Assembly (NCBI GenBank): GCA_902773285.1
Contig: CACYDS010000065.1
Coordinates: 1 to 15,975 of the forward strand
DNA length: 15,975 nucleotides
Direction of reading: 5' to 3'
Source of the DNA: an uncultured Pseudomonadota bacterium
GTDB lineage: Bacteria > Pseudomonadota > Alphaproteobacteria > RUG11792
Both the position numbers and the translations under genes were made by a program. Below the pieces are notes generated by a model that was not told the DNA's origin, did no database searches, and was given only the letters and a program-made list of their open reading frames with translations. Every line of letters starts with the position of its first letter. The first letter of the stretch is position 1. Below, in pieces: positions 1 to 7,529 of the stretch.

Positions 1-55
1 ATACAAAGGCGATTACGAAGTTGGAGACGTTTTCTCCAGAGAAAAGAAGATGTGA
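1..55 (+). CDS. rpsC: 30S ribosomal protein S3, C-terminal end only
   Basis: This is the last 17 codons plus TGA of a gene that begins before the window. Reading from base 2 gives YKGDYEVGDVFSREKKM. The opening YKGD matches the S3 C-terminus, where a (V/I)W(I/V)(Y/F)KG segment closes the conserved part of the protein, followed by a variable charged tail. S3 sits at the mRNA entry side of the 30S subunit. The position 12 nt before rplP is the conserved order rpsC-rplP-rpmC, which supports the call more strongly than the short peptide alone. Confidence 0.85.
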   Translation, partial: YKGDYEVGDVFSREKKM

Positions 56-67
56 GGATTGTGAAAA

Positions 68-478
68 ATGTTGTCTCCTAAGAAAACGAAATTTAGAAAA
101 GCTTTTAAGGGAAAGGTGCGAGGTATAACCAAGGCTGGTGCCGAGGTTAGCTTTGGTAGTTTCGGTTTAAAGGCGTTGGATCCGGCGCGTGTTACGGCTA
201 GGCAGATAGAGGCTGCAAGAAGGGCTATAACGCGATATGTGAAGAGAACTGGTCGTATGTGGATAAGGATATTCCCAGATTTGCCAATTTCGAAGAAACC
301 TGCTGAAGTTCGTATGGGGAGCGGAAAAGGTTCCCCTGAATACTGGGCTTGTCGGGTTAGTCCTGGAAGAATAATGTTTGAGTTGGATGGCGTGCCAGAA
401 GATACGGCGCGAGAGGCTTTTGAGCTGGCTTCCGCTAAACTTCCGATTCATACGAAATTCGTGAAGCGCATTGTGTGA
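68..478 (+). CDS. rplP: 50S ribosomal protein L16
   Basis: L16 binds 23S rRNA near the peptidyl-transferase centre and the A site and is needed for late 50S assembly. The 136-residue product has the usual full length. It opens with the family signature MLSPKKTKFRK and contains GSFGLKAL, ARQIEAARRAI, the arginine-rich GRMWIRIFPDLP segment, KKPAEVRMGSGKG and the PGRIMFE stretch. ATG is the normal family start. It follows rpsC by 12 nt, and rpmC begins 11 nt after its stop. Nothing is missing or unusual. Confidence 0.98.
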   Translation: MLSPKKTKFRKAFKGKVRGITKAGAEVSFGSFGLKALDPARVTARQIEAARRAITRYVKRTGRMWIRIFPDLPISKKPAEVRMGSGKGSPEYWACRVSPGRIMFELDGVPEDTAREAFELASAKLPIHTKFVKRIV

Positions 479-489
479 TAGGAGACAAA

Positions 490-684
490 ATGAAGTTCAG
501 TGAATTGTTAAATAAGAACGCGAAGGAGCTTTTACAGATGTGTCGTGATTTGAAGAAAGAGCATATGAATTTGCGCTTTTTATCAAAGACTAATTCGGAG
601 GTAAAAACTTCATCAATACGCGATTGTAGAAAAAATATAGCTAGAGTGAAAACTCGTTTAACGCAACTAGAGAATAAGGAGTAA
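490..684 (+). CDS. rpmC: 50S ribosomal protein L29
   Basis: L29 is a small two-helix protein at the polypeptide exit tunnel that, with L23, forms the docking site for trigger factor and SRP. The 64-residue product is almost entirely helical and carries the family pattern of an N-terminal E/N-L-L-N-K segment, then KKEHMNLRF and a basic IRDCRKNIARVKTRL helix. I chose ATG 490 because a GGAG ribosome binding site lies 5 nt upstream (481-484) and the protein then begins MKFSELLNK, as usual. A GTG at 475 in the same frame overlaps the rplP stop but would add five non-conserved residues. Confidence 0.95.
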   Translation: MKFSELLNKNAKELLQMCRDLKKEHMNLRFLSKTNSEVKTSSIRDCRKNIARVKTRLTQLENKE

Positions 685-687
685 GCA

Positions 688-933
688 ATGCCACGTCGAG
701 TGTTACAAGGTGTCGTTGTTAGTGATAAGAATGACAAGACTGTCGTTGTTAGGGTTGAAAAGCGATTTATGCATCCGAAATATAAAAAATACGTGAAGGT
801 GCATAGGAAGTATTCAGCTCATGACGAGAACAACGCGTATAAGATTGGAGAGGCGGTTAAAATAATCGAATCACGACCTATTTCGAAGACCAAGAAGTGG
901 GTTGTTGAAGCGAAGGAAGGAGCGCGAGCATGA
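688..933 (+). CDS. rpsQ: 30S ribosomal protein S17
   Basis: S17 is an OB-fold primary binder of 16S rRNA needed early in 30S assembly. The 81-residue product begins MPRRVLQGVVVSDKNDKTVV, the form typical of Alphaproteobacteria, and has the RFMHPKYKKYVKVHRKYSAHD core followed by IGEAVKIIESRPISKTKKW. A strong AAGGAG precedes the ATG. The last bases (ATGA) are shared with the start of rplN, a 4-nt overlap that suggests translational coupling. Confidence 0.98.
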   Translation: MPRRVLQGVVVSDKNDKTVVVRVEKRFMHPKYKKYVKVHRKYSAHDENNAYKIGEAVKIIESRPISKTKKWVVEAKEGARA

Positions 934-1298
934 TACAGTCAGAGTCTCGTATGAGTGTTGCCGATAATTCAGGAGCCAAAGAGGTCTTGTGTATAAAGGT
1001 GCTAGGTGGTTCTAAGCGTAGATACGCTGGAGTTGGCGACGTTGTTGTTGTTACAATTAAAGATGCCATTCCTAAAGGGAAGGTTAAGAAGGGTGACGTG
1101 CACAAGGCGGTTATCGTGAGAACTAAAGCTCCGATACGTCGTGCTGATGGAATGCAGATAGCGTTTGACCGCAATGCCGTCGTTTTGATAGACAAGCAGG
1201 GCGAACCGATTGGTAGCCGTATATTTGGGCCAGTGACGAGAGAGTTACGTAGTGCTGGTTACATGAAGATCATATCTTTAGCACCGGAGGTTTTGTGA
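930..1298 (+). CDS. rplN: 50S ribosomal protein L14
   Basis: L14 is a universal 23S rRNA-binding protein at the subunit interface (bridge B8) and the landing site for the silencing factor RsfS. The 122 residues are the standard length. Visible signatures are SVADNSGAKEV near the N-terminus, VGDVVVVTIKDAIPKGKVKKG in the middle (residues about 34-54), and the C-terminal RELRSAGYMKIISLAPEVL. The start codon overlaps the rpsQ stop by 4 nt, and its own stop lies within GTGA just before rplX. Confidence 0.98.
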   Translation: MIQSESRMSVADNSGAKEVLCIKVLGGSKRRYAGVGDVVVVTIKDAIPKGKVKKGDVHKAVIVRTKAPIRRADGMQIAFDRNAVVLIDKQGEPIGSRIFGPVTRELRSAGYMKIISLAPEVL

Positions 1299-1300
1299 TT

Positions 1301-1621
1301 ATGACTCAGCCGAAATTTAAGATAAAAAAGGGGGACACAGTACAAGTGACTGCCGGAAGAAACAAAGGGCAGCGTGGTACTGTAAAAAAGGTTCTTTTGG
1401 AAGATGCGAAAGTTGTTATTGAGGGTGTTAACGTTGTTGTAAGAAATATTAGACCGGACTATAGACATCCGGATGGTTCTTATACGAAGGAAATGCCTAT
1501 TCATGTTTCAAATGTATCTTTGATTGATCCAACAACGGATAAGCCTGCAAAAGTCGGTTATAAGCTGAATGAGGGCGGTAAGAAAGTGCGTTATTTCAAA
1601 AAGTCAGGAACTGTTTTATAA
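1301..1621 (+). CDS. rplX: 50S ribosomal protein L24
   Basis: L24 initiates 50S assembly by binding the 5' region of 23S rRNA and later sits near the tunnel exit. The 106-residue product contains a KOW motif early on (KIKKGDTVQVTAGRNKGQRG), then GVNVVVRNIRPD and KVGYKLNEGGKKVRYFKKSG. Two starts compete. GTG 1295 overlaps the rplN stop as GTGA and lies 4 nt after the GGAGG at 1286-1290. ATG 1301 lies 10 nt after it and gives the more usual protein MTQPKFKIKKGD. I chose the ATG, but the GTG, which adds two residues, is quite possible. Confidence 0.96.
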   Translation: MTQPKFKIKKGDTVQVTAGRNKGQRGTVKKVLLEDAKVVIEGVNVVVRNIRPDYRHPDGSYTKEMPIHVSNVSLIDPTTDKPAKVGYKLNEGGKKVRYFKKSGTVL

Positions 1622-1632
1622 GGTAATGGAAT

Positions 1633-2172
1633 ATGAGCTATACGAAAGATAAATACTTTTCAGAAATCCGAGCATCTTTGAAAAAAGAACTTGGTATAAC
1701 TAATGAATTCATGATTCCGAAGCTGGATAAAATAGTCTTGAATTGCACGTCTTCAGAGGCGGCACATGACGGAAAGGTTGCTCAGGTAATCGCAGATGAG
1801 CTGATGGCGATAGCTGGTCAGAAGCCGGTTATTACTAAGGCTAAAAAGTCTATAGCTTCTTTTAAGTTGAGAGAAGGGGCGAAGATTGGTGCTAAGGTTA
1901 CGTTGCGTAGAGATCGGATGTATGAGTTTATAGACAGACTGGTTTTTATGGCGTTGCCAAAGGTGCGCGACTTTAGAGGTTTATCTAGTCGTGGATTTGA
2001 TGGACGAGGAAATTTTTCGATGGGCATCAAAGAGCAAATCGTGTTCCCGGAGATAAATTATGATAAGATAGACAAAGTGAGAGGCTTTGATATCACTATT
2101 TGTACTACAGCGAGGGATGATAAGTCAGCTTTAGCTTTGCTAAAGGCGCTAAGATTCCCGTTTACTAGTTGA
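1633..2172 (+). CDS. rplE: 50S ribosomal protein L5
   Basis: L5 binds 5S rRNA and places the central protuberance of the 50S subunit, contacting P-site tRNA. The 179 residues match the bacterial family length. Visible signatures are IPKLDKIVLNC, AGQKPVITKAKKSIASFKLREG, KVTLRRDRMYEFIDRLV, PKVRDFRGLSSRGFDGRGN and the C-terminal half GIKEQIVFPEINYDKIDKVRG ending in LLKALRFPF. A purine-rich aaggtaatgga lies upstream of the ATG, 11 nt after rplX. Confidence 0.98.
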   Translation: MSYTKDKYFSEIRASLKKELGITNEFMIPKLDKIVLNCTSSEAAHDGKVAQVIADELMAIAGQKPVITKAKKSIASFKLREGAKIGAKVTLRRDRMYEFIDRLVFMALPKVRDFRGLSSRGFDGRGNFSMGIKEQIVFPEINYDKIDKVRGFDITICTTARDDKSALALLKALRFPFTS

Positions 2173-2195
2173 TGTTTTGTTTGAGGGTATTAGGA

Positions 2196-2501
2196 ATGGC
2201 GAATAAAAGTGCTATTGAGACAAACAATAGAAGGAAACGGATTGTTGCGAATAAGAGAGCTTCTAGAGAGGCTCTGCGTGCGATTATTAAAAATAAAGAA
2301 ACTTCTTTTGAAGATCGTATGAAGGCAGTGCATAAATTAGCTGAGATGCCGAGAAATTCTTCAAAGACACGTGTGAGAAATCGTTGTGTTTTAACAGGAA
2401 GGCCTAGGGGGTATTACAGAAAGTTTGCTATGTCGAGGATAGCACTCAGAGAGCTTGCATCGGCAGGTATGCTTCCGGGTGTAACAAAGGCGAGTTGGTG
2501 A
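2196..2501 (+). CDS. rpsN: 30S ribosomal protein S14 (zinc-free form)
   Basis: S14 is a late-assembling protein of the 30S head. The 101-residue product is the long form without zinc: there are no CxxC pairs, and the C-terminus reads NRCVLTGRPRGYYRKFAMSR then ELASAGMLPGVTKASW, which is the proteobacterial pattern. I chose ATG 2196 (MANKSAIETN) because the frame upstream, open from an ATG at 2169, would add nine residues unrelated to S14 and overlap the rplE stop. A GAGGG and an AGGA lie just before it. Confidence 0.97.
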   Translation: MANKSAIETNNRRKRIVANKRASREALRAIIKNKETSFEDRMKAVHKLAEMPRNSSKTRVRNRCVLTGRPRGYYRKFAMSRIALRELASAGMLPGVTKASW

Positions 2502-2508
2502 GGGAATT

Positions 2509-2910
2509 ATGAGCGTGGTTGATTCAATAAGCGATTTAATAACTAGAATAAGGAATGGACAAATGGCTCGCAAAAAAACTGTAGATTCGCCGTTGTCGAG
2601 AGCTCGCGAGGATTTATTGAAAGTTTTGCAATCTGAAGGGTATATCAGAGGATATACTATAGTGGATGGCGAGAATCATGGATATAAAGTCCTTCGTATA
2701 GAACTGAAGTATTTTGAAGGTAAACCGGTCATTTGTGAGATTAAGCGTATTTCAAAGCCAGGACGTCGAGTTTATTCTTCTGTGAGTGATTTGCCGCTTG
2801 TTAGAAATGGGTTAGGAATAAACATTCTTTCAACCAGTAAAGGCGTTATGTCCGATGTCGATGCTCGGAAGCAGTCGATCGGTGGCGAGATTATTTGTTC
2901 GGTTTTCTAG
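2509..2910 (+). CDS. rpsH: 30S ribosomal protein S8
   Basis: S8 binds the central domain of 16S rRNA and, in many proteobacteria, also represses its own operon by binding spc mRNA. The 133-residue product begins MSVVDSISDLITRIRNGQ, the expected N-terminal helix, and has ISKPGRRVY and the rRNA-binding C-terminal motif ILSTSKGVMSD followed by AR. It ends GGEIICSVF, a mild variant of the common GGE(I/L)LCYVF ending. Spacing to rpsN is 7 nt. Confidence 0.98.
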   Translation: MSVVDSISDLITRIRNGQMARKKTVDSPLSRAREDLLKVLQSEGYIRGYTIVDGENHGYKVLRIELKYFEGKPVICEIKRISKPGRRVYSSVSDLPLVRNGLGINILSTSKGVMSDVDARKQSIGGEIICSVF

Positions 2911-2921
2911 GTGGTGATTTT

Positions 2922-3455
2922 ATGTCTAGAGTTGGTAAACATACAGTAGCGATTCCGGCTGGAGTTAATATCTCATGTGCTGGGAATGTTTTGACGATAA
3001 AGAAAGGCAATGTCGAAAAATTATATGAAGTCCCTTCTTGTATAAAGGTTGAGTGTTCCGCAGATGGTGTGAAGTTTATTCCGTCTAATTCTGAAAAGGA
3101 AACGAGGGCGATTTGGGGGACATCTCAGCGCAATGTAAGCAATATAGTTATGGGGCTTGATAAGGGGTTTAAGGTTGAGTTAGAAATGGTTGGCGTTGGA
3201 TACAAAGCTAGCGTTTCTGGAAAGAAGTTAACGATGCAACTTGGCTTTAGTCATGACGTGGAATATGACATACCTGAAGGAGTAACAATAGCTTGCCCGA
3301 AGCCGACGACGATTGCCATTAGCGGACATAGCAAAAAGCAGATCGGTGATATAGCTGCATTCTTGAGAAGTTACAGGAAACCTGAGCCATACAAAGGAAA
3401 AGGGATCATGAAGTCCGGCGAGTTTGTTTATAGAAAAGAAGGGAAGAAGAAGTAA
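2922..3455 (+). CDS. rplF: 50S ribosomal protein L6
   Basis: L6 lies near the factor-binding region of the 50S subunit, next to the sarcin-ricin loop. The 177 residues are the standard length and form two repeated L6 domains. The N-terminus is MSRVGKHTVAIPAGVN. The second domain carries VELEMVGVGYKASVSGKKL, the LGFSHDVEYDIPEGV stretch, the conserved SGHSKKQIGDIAAFLRSYR and KPEPYKGKGIM. The start is ATG 2922, preceded by an AGGTGGTG at 2909-2916. An in-frame codon upstream would run into rpsH and add unrelated residues. Confidence 0.98.
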   Translation: MSRVGKHTVAIPAGVNISCAGNVLTIKKGNVEKLYEVPSCIKVECSADGVKFIPSNSEKETRAIWGTSQRNVSNIVMGLDKGFKVELEMVGVGYKASVSGKKLTMQLGFSHDVEYDIPEGVTIACPKPTTIAISGHSKKQIGDIAAFLRSYRKPEPYKGKGIMKSGEFVYRKEGKKK

Positions 3456-3456
3456 T

Positions 3457-3819
3457 ATGAAAACATCAGCACAACTGCGTGAGAGACGCAAATCGAGGCA
3501 ACGTTTTAAGATTTCTGCTTCCGTTAATGGTAAAAACAGAATGGTTATTCATAGAACCAACAATCATATGTATGCTCAAATTCTTGATGAAAGCGGTGCG
3601 AAGACTATAGTTCATGTTTCAACTTTGTCGAAGGATGTTAGAGACGCTGTGAAGAATGGTGGAAACAAGGAAGCGGCGGCCTATGTTGGCAAAGTGATAG
3701 CAGAAAAAGCAAAGGCAAAAAATATTTTGAGCGTTGTTTTTGATAGATCTGGTTTCCTATACCATGGACGAGTAAAGGTTCTTGCCGATAGCGCGAGAGA
3801 GAACGGGCTTAAGTTTTAG
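3457..3819 (+). CDS. rplR: 50S ribosomal protein L18
   Basis: L18 binds 5S rRNA together with L5. The 120-residue product has the basic N-terminal RERRKSRQRFKI, the fold core NRMVIHRTNNHMYAQILDE, AYVGKVIAEKAKAKNI, and the closing VVFDRSGFLYHGRVKVLAD followed by SARENGLKF, which is the family C-terminus. ATG 3457 begins one base after the rplF stop. The purine-rich end of rplF (gggaagaagaag) can serve as its ribosome binding site. Longer frames upstream overlap rplF and do not resemble L18. Confidence 0.97.
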   Translation: MKTSAQLRERRKSRQRFKISASVNGKNRMVIHRTNNHMYAQILDESGAKTIVHVSTLSKDVRDAVKNGGNKEAAAYVGKVIAEKAKAKNILSVVFDRSGFLYHGRVKVLADSARENGLKF

Positions 3820-3831
3820 GAGAAGATGAGA

Positions 3832-4413
3832 ATGGCAAGGATGGAAAAAAGTAATAAGCGTCAAGCTGGAGCTAGTAACGAAGTTCAGGAGCAATTTATT
3901 GAGCGTTTGGTCAGTGTCCGTCGAGTTACCAAGGTTGTTAAAGGTGGTAAAAATATGCGCTTTTCCGCTCTGGTTATTATTGGTGATGGTAAGGGGAGTG
4001 CTGGATACGCGACAGCTAAAGCTCGTGAAGTCCCGGATGCGGTGAAAAAAGCGGCAGAGAAGGCGAAGAAGCGGATGATCCGAGTGTCGCTTAGAGAGGG
4101 AAGGACGATACGTCATGATATCTCGGCGAGAGTTGGCGCTGGGCATGTGTTCTTGAGGACAGCTCCTGCTGGGACTGGAGTTATTGCTGGTGGCGCTATG
4201 CGTTCAGTTTTTGAGGCATTAGGAATTCAGGATATTGTCAGCAAATCTGTTGGTTCTGGGAATTATCACAATGTTGTTAGAGCAACATTTGAGGCATTGA
4301 AGAACGTGATTCCTCCGAAACAAGTCGCCGCAAAGCTTGGCAAGAAATATACTGATATTTTGGAGCGAAGGTTCGCGGGACAACAGCGCACAGTGGCTTC
4401 TGAGGAAGATTAA
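3832..4413 (+). CDS. rpsE: 30S ribosomal protein S5
   Basis: S5 acts in decoding fidelity and mRNA helicase activity at the entry channel. The 193-residue product has the N-terminal domain FIERLVSVRRVTKVVKGGKN followed by MRFSALVIIGDGKGSAGYA, and the C-terminal domain GVIAGGAMRSVFEALGIQD with SVGSGNYHNVVRATFEAL. The first 20 or so residues and the acidic tail are variable extensions. ATG 3832 lies 9 nt after GGAG (3819-3822), while the alternative ATG 3826 would leave only 3 nt, so 3832 is preferred. Confidence 0.97.
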   Translation: MARMEKSNKRQAGASNEVQEQFIERLVSVRRVTKVVKGGKNMRFSALVIIGDGKGSAGYATAKAREVPDAVKKAAEKAKKRMIRVSLREGRTIRHDISARVGAGHVFLRTAPAGTGVIAGGAMRSVFEALGIQDIVSKSVGSGNYHNVVRATFEALKNVIPPKQVAAKLGKKYTDILERRFAGQQRTVASEED

Positions 4414-4427
4414 GTTGGAGAGAGAAA

Positions 4428-4616
4428 ATGGCTAAGATTGAGAAAAAAATTAAGGTCAGGCAGGTCGGTAGTCCTATCAGAAGAGATAAGCGTCAGGCGT
4501 TGCATCTCAAATCTCTTGGGTTGAGAAAGATAGGCTCCGAAAGAGAACTCGTTGCGACTAACTCGGTGTTGAAATTGATCGAGAAGGTGCATCATATGGT
4601 TGAGGTTATATCTTAA
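4428..4616 (+). CDS. rpmD: 50S ribosomal protein L30
   Basis: L30 is a small single-domain protein of the 50S subunit, present in many but not all bacteria. The 62-residue product has the pattern KIKVRQVGSPIRRDKRQ, LKSLGLRKIGSERELVATNS and the C-terminal IEKVHHMVEVI. The GSPI..D.RQ and SLGLRKIG.. elements with the final VxHMVEV are diagnostic. It sits between rpsE and rplO, as is usual, with a GGAGAGAG ahead of the ATG. Confidence 0.97.
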   Translation: MAKIEKKIKVRQVGSPIRRDKRQALHLKSLGLRKIGSERELVATNSVLKLIEKVHHMVEVIS

Positions 4617-4625
4617 GGTGATGCT

Positions 4626-5093
4626 ATGGCTATTGGATTGAAGTTAAATAATATACGCGATAATCGCGGAGCGCGTCAGAAGACAAAATTACTTGGACGA
4701 GGAATTGGTTCTGGTTTGGGGAAAACCTCTGGTCGTGGTGGCAAGGGGCAGACTGCCAGATCTGGTGTTAGCTTGAATGGATTTGAAGGAGGGCAAACTC
4801 CTCTGTACAGGCGTTTGCCAAAAAGAGGTTTTGTCAACGTTCATAGAACGAAGATGTACGAGCTAGATTTTTTCAAGATTGCTCGCATATTGAAGAATGG
4901 GCTTTTGTCGAAGGATGCGTCGATAGATAAGGATTTGCTTATTAAAATCGGATATATGCCGAGAACCGCTGATGGGATATCGTTAATTGCTAATGGCAAG
5001 ATAGATGCTCCTGTGAAAGTTGCGGTGACGCGCGCTAGTGCGAAGGCGAAAGAGATGCTTGAAAAAGCTGGTGGAACGTTGGTTTTGGAATAA
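4626..5093 (+). CDS. rplO: 50S ribosomal protein L15
   Basis: L15 is a late-assembly protein of the 50S subunit with a long glycine- and arginine-rich N-terminal arm that threads into 23S rRNA. The 155-residue product shows this arm clearly: GRGIGSGLGKTSGRGGKGQ, then GFEGGQTPLYRRLPKRGF. The C-terminal globular part ends KAKEMLEKAGGTLVLE, as expected. It is 9 nt after rpmD and 9 nt before secY, the universal order. Confidence 0.98.
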   Translation: MAIGLKLNNIRDNRGARQKTKLLGRGIGSGLGKTSGRGGKGQTARSGVSLNGFEGGQTPLYRRLPKRGFVNVHRTKMYELDFFKIARILKNGLLSKDASIDKDLLIKIGYMPRTADGISLIANGKIDAPVKVAVTRASAKAKEMLEKAGGTLVLE

Positions 5094-5102
5094 GGGGCGA
5101 TA

Positions 5103-6446
5103 ATGGCTTCTCCTATAGAACAACTTGCTAAAAATTTTAGCCTAGCGTCTTTTAAAAGGGCGAAAGACTTAAAGAAACGGATATGGTTTACGCTGTTCAT
5201 TTTGATTATCTACAGGCTTGGAACATATATCCCTTTACCTAACATAAATCCTGCGGTGGTTTCTGAATTCACCAGAAGCCACGCTGGAGGTTTGTTCGGT
5301 ATTTTGGATATGTTCTCAGGTGGCGCTATAGGACGTATGACGGTGTTTTCGTTGAACATTATGCCGTATATATCTGCTAGCATTATCGTACAACTGCTAA
5401 CAGCTATGTCTCCTCAGCTTACGGCTCTAAAAAAAGAAGGAGAGGCCGGTAGGAGAAAGATAAACCAGTACACGCGCTATGGAACCGTTGCTCTGGCTAT
5501 GATGCAGGGGTATGGTATAGCGGTTGGTTTGGAAAGAATGATGGGGCATTCCGGTTCGGCAGTGTTAGATCCTGGAATGCTTTTCAGATTCACAACTATG
5601 ACGTCATTAACTGGTGGCACATTATTCATCATGTGGCTTGGAGAGCAGATATCATCTCGTGGGATTGGAAACGGTTCTTCAATAATTATCTATTCTGGTA
5701 TCGTTGCGAACTTGCCTGCTGCATTGTTCAACACATTTGCTATGGGGAAACAAGGGGCTTTGTCGATAACTGCGTTAATAGGTCTGCTAATTATGGTGAT
5801 TGCCGTTATAGCTTTCATCGTGTTTATGGAAAAGGCAAACAGGAAAATACCAATTCAGTATCCAAAGCGTCAAACGATGATTGGGATGCCTGCACAACAA
5901 CAGGGCTCACATTTGCCACTAAAGTTGAATAGCGCAGGAGTTATTCCTCCTATATTTGCTTCTTCAGTATTGCTTTTGCCGATGACTATTGCTGGGTTTA
6001 TGACTGTTGATCCGAATTCGATATTGGGTAATATATCCAGAATATTTGCTCACGGACAGCCGATATATATAGTTTCCTTTTGCGCCGCGATAATATTTTT
6101 CGCCTACTTCTATACGGCAATAATGTTTGCTCCAGAAGAGACTGCAGACAATCTGAAAAAGTCTGGAAGTTACATACCTGGCATACGCCCTGGTGCAGCT
6201 ACAGCGGACTATATAGACAATATGTTGACAAAATTGACAGCTATTGGCTCGTTGTATTTATGTGCTATTTGTGTGTTGCCTGAGGTATTGTTGTCGCAGA
6301 TATCGTTGCCATTTTATTTTGGCGGAACTAGTCTTTTGATTGTTGTAAATGTATCTATTGATACGGTTTCGCAGTTTCAGTCGCACTTAATAGCAACACA
6401 ATATGAAGGGCTATTTAGGCGTAGTAAGGCCAGGGGGCTGATATGA
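5103..6446 (+). CDS. secY: Protein translocase subunit SecY
   Basis: SecY forms the pore of the SecYEG channel in the inner membrane, through which SecA or ribosomes push unfolded proteins. The 447-residue product has the family length and ten hydrophobic segments. Visible signatures are the amphipathic N-terminal helix before TM1 (KKRIWFTLFILIIYRLGTYI), the plug region GGLFGILDMFSGGAI, the TM2 area MPYISASIIVQLLT, the SecA-binding cytoplasmic loop IPIQYPKRQ, and HLPLKLNSAGVIPPIFASS. The C-terminal loop GSYIPGIRPG is also present, with the pattern followed by the last helices and QYEGLFRRSKARGLI. Its TGA is shared with the adk ATG (ATGA), so the two are translationally coupled. Confidence 0.98.
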   Translation: MASPIEQLAKNFSLASFKRAKDLKKRIWFTLFILIIYRLGTYIPLPNINPAVVSEFTRSHAGGLFGILDMFSGGAIGRMTVFSLNIMPYISASIIVQLLTAMSPQLTALKKEGEAGRRKINQYTRYGTVALAMMQGYGIAVGLERMMGHSGSAVLDPGMLFRFTTMTSLTGGTLFIMWLGEQISSRGIGNGSSIIIYSGIVANLPAALFNTFAMGKQGALSITALIGLLIMVIAVIAFIVFMEKANRKIPIQYPKRQTMIGMPAQQQGSHLPLKLNSAGVIPPIFASSVLLLPMTIAGFMTVDPNSILGNISRIFAHGQPIYIVSFCAAIIFFAYFYTAIMFAPEETADNLKKSGSYIPGIRPGAATADYIDNMLTKLTAIGSLYLCAICVLPEVLLSQISLPFYFGGTSLLIVVNVSIDTVSQFQSHLIATQYEGLFRRSKARGLI

Positions 6447-7114
6447 GCACTAGCAAGTGGATAGTTTTAATTGGTGTTGCAGGTTCCGGTAAAGGAACTC
6501 AGGCAGAGTATTTGGCTAAAGACCATAACTTTACAGTGATTTCTGTCGGCGAATTGCTCAGAGGCAACAAGGACAAGGTTATAGATGCCTCTGGGGAAAC
6601 TATAGGCCACGTAATAACGAGTGGAGCGCTGTTACCTGATGGTGTTGTGTTAGACCTAGTTAAGGCGGAGTTGGATAAAATAGACAACGTTGCTTCTAAA
6701 AATATTTTGTTCGATGGTTTTCCAAGGACGCCAGGACAGGCTGAGGCTTTGAATAAGATAGCGGGATCTTTTGGAAAGCAGATAGATTACGTCTTGAGGT
6801 TTGTTATAGATGACGATGTTGTTACAAAACGTATAATGGGCAGATATAAATGTTCAAAATGTGGTAAAATATATAACGATTATTTCTTGAGGCCAGTTAA
6901 GGATGGGGTTTGCGATGTGTGCGGTGGTTCTGAGTTCGATAAACGGGCTGATGATAACGAGGAATCGTTAAGGATGCGTTTGAAGGAATATCACACCACA
7001 ACTGTTGCTGTTGTAGATTACTATTCCAAAATGGGCGTGCTGAAGGAGATAAATGCAGATGCTGATTTCGAAGTCGTGAAAAAGTCGGTTTTGGAAAGTT
7101 TGATTTTGAGTTAG
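6443..7114 (+). CDS. adk: Adenylate kinase with Cys4 LID
   Basis: Adenylate kinase interconverts ATP + AMP and 2 ADP in the cytosol. In the 223-residue product the P-loop is at residues 11-19 (GVAGSGKGT), the DGFPRT motif at 91-96, and the LID domain carries a zinc-type Cys4 set at C137, C140, C157 and C160, followed by RADDNEESLRMRL. The secY-adk-rpsM order is typical of Alphaproteobacteria. Two familiar motifs are altered: the P-loop usually reads GPPGxGKGT and here has VA in place of PP, and the AMP-site STGD(M/L)LR is SVGELLR. All core basic and acidic residues that I can check remain, so I expect an active enzyme. The start overlaps the secY stop by 4 nt. Confidence 0.96.
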   Translation: MSTSKWIVLIGVAGSGKGTQAEYLAKDHNFTVISVGELLRGNKDKVIDASGETIGHVITSGALLPDGVVLDLVKAELDKIDNVASKNILFDGFPRTPGQAEALNKIAGSFGKQIDYVLRFVIDDDVVTKRIMGRYKCSKCGKIYNDYFLRPVKDGVCDVCGGSEFDKRADDNEESLRMRLKEYHTTTVAVVDYYSKMGVLKEINADADFEVVKKSVLESLILS

Positions 7115-7130
7115 GAAGGAGAGGAACGGA

Positions 7131-7508
7131 GTGGCTCGTATTGCTGGTGTAAACATTCCAACACAGAAAAAAATTGCTGTTGGTTTAACGTCGATTTATG
7201 GCATTGGTCATTATAATGCGAAGTGCATTATAGAAAAGGCTGGTATTCCTGAGAGTAGACGTGTTGCTGATTTAACAGATGCTGAGATTCTGAAAATTAG
7301 GGAAATAATAGATAAGGACTACACCGTTGAAGGAGATAAAAGGCGGGAAGTTTCAATGAATATCAAGCGTATAGTTGATCTTGGCACATACCGCGGATTG
7401 CGACATAGGAAAGGATTACCTGTGCGTGGACAGAGAACGCATACAAATGCGAGAACGAGAAAAGGTAAGGCTATACCTATTGCAGGTAAAAAGATAGCTA
7501 CTAGATAA
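7131..7508 (+). CDS. rpsM: 30S ribosomal protein S13
   Basis: S13 lies in the 30S head, contacting L5 (bridge B1b) and P-site tRNA. The 125-residue product reads VARIAGVNIPTQKKI, then the helix-two-turn-helix region TSIYGIGHYNAK, and ends with the basic tail LRHRKGLPVRGQRTHTNART and RKGKA. The start is GTG, supported by AGGAAGGAGAGG just upstream and by the family N-terminus (M)ARIAG. No rpmJ (L36) lies between secY and this gene, as expected for the lineage. Confidence 0.97.
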   Translation: MARIAGVNIPTQKKIAVGLTSIYGIGHYNAKCIIEKAGIPESRRVADLTDAEILKIREIIDKDYTVEGDKRREVSMNIKRIVDLGTYRGLRHRKGLPVRGQRTHTNARTRKGKAIPIAGKKIATR

Positions 7509-7529
7509 TTTTTTTGAGATAGGGATTTT

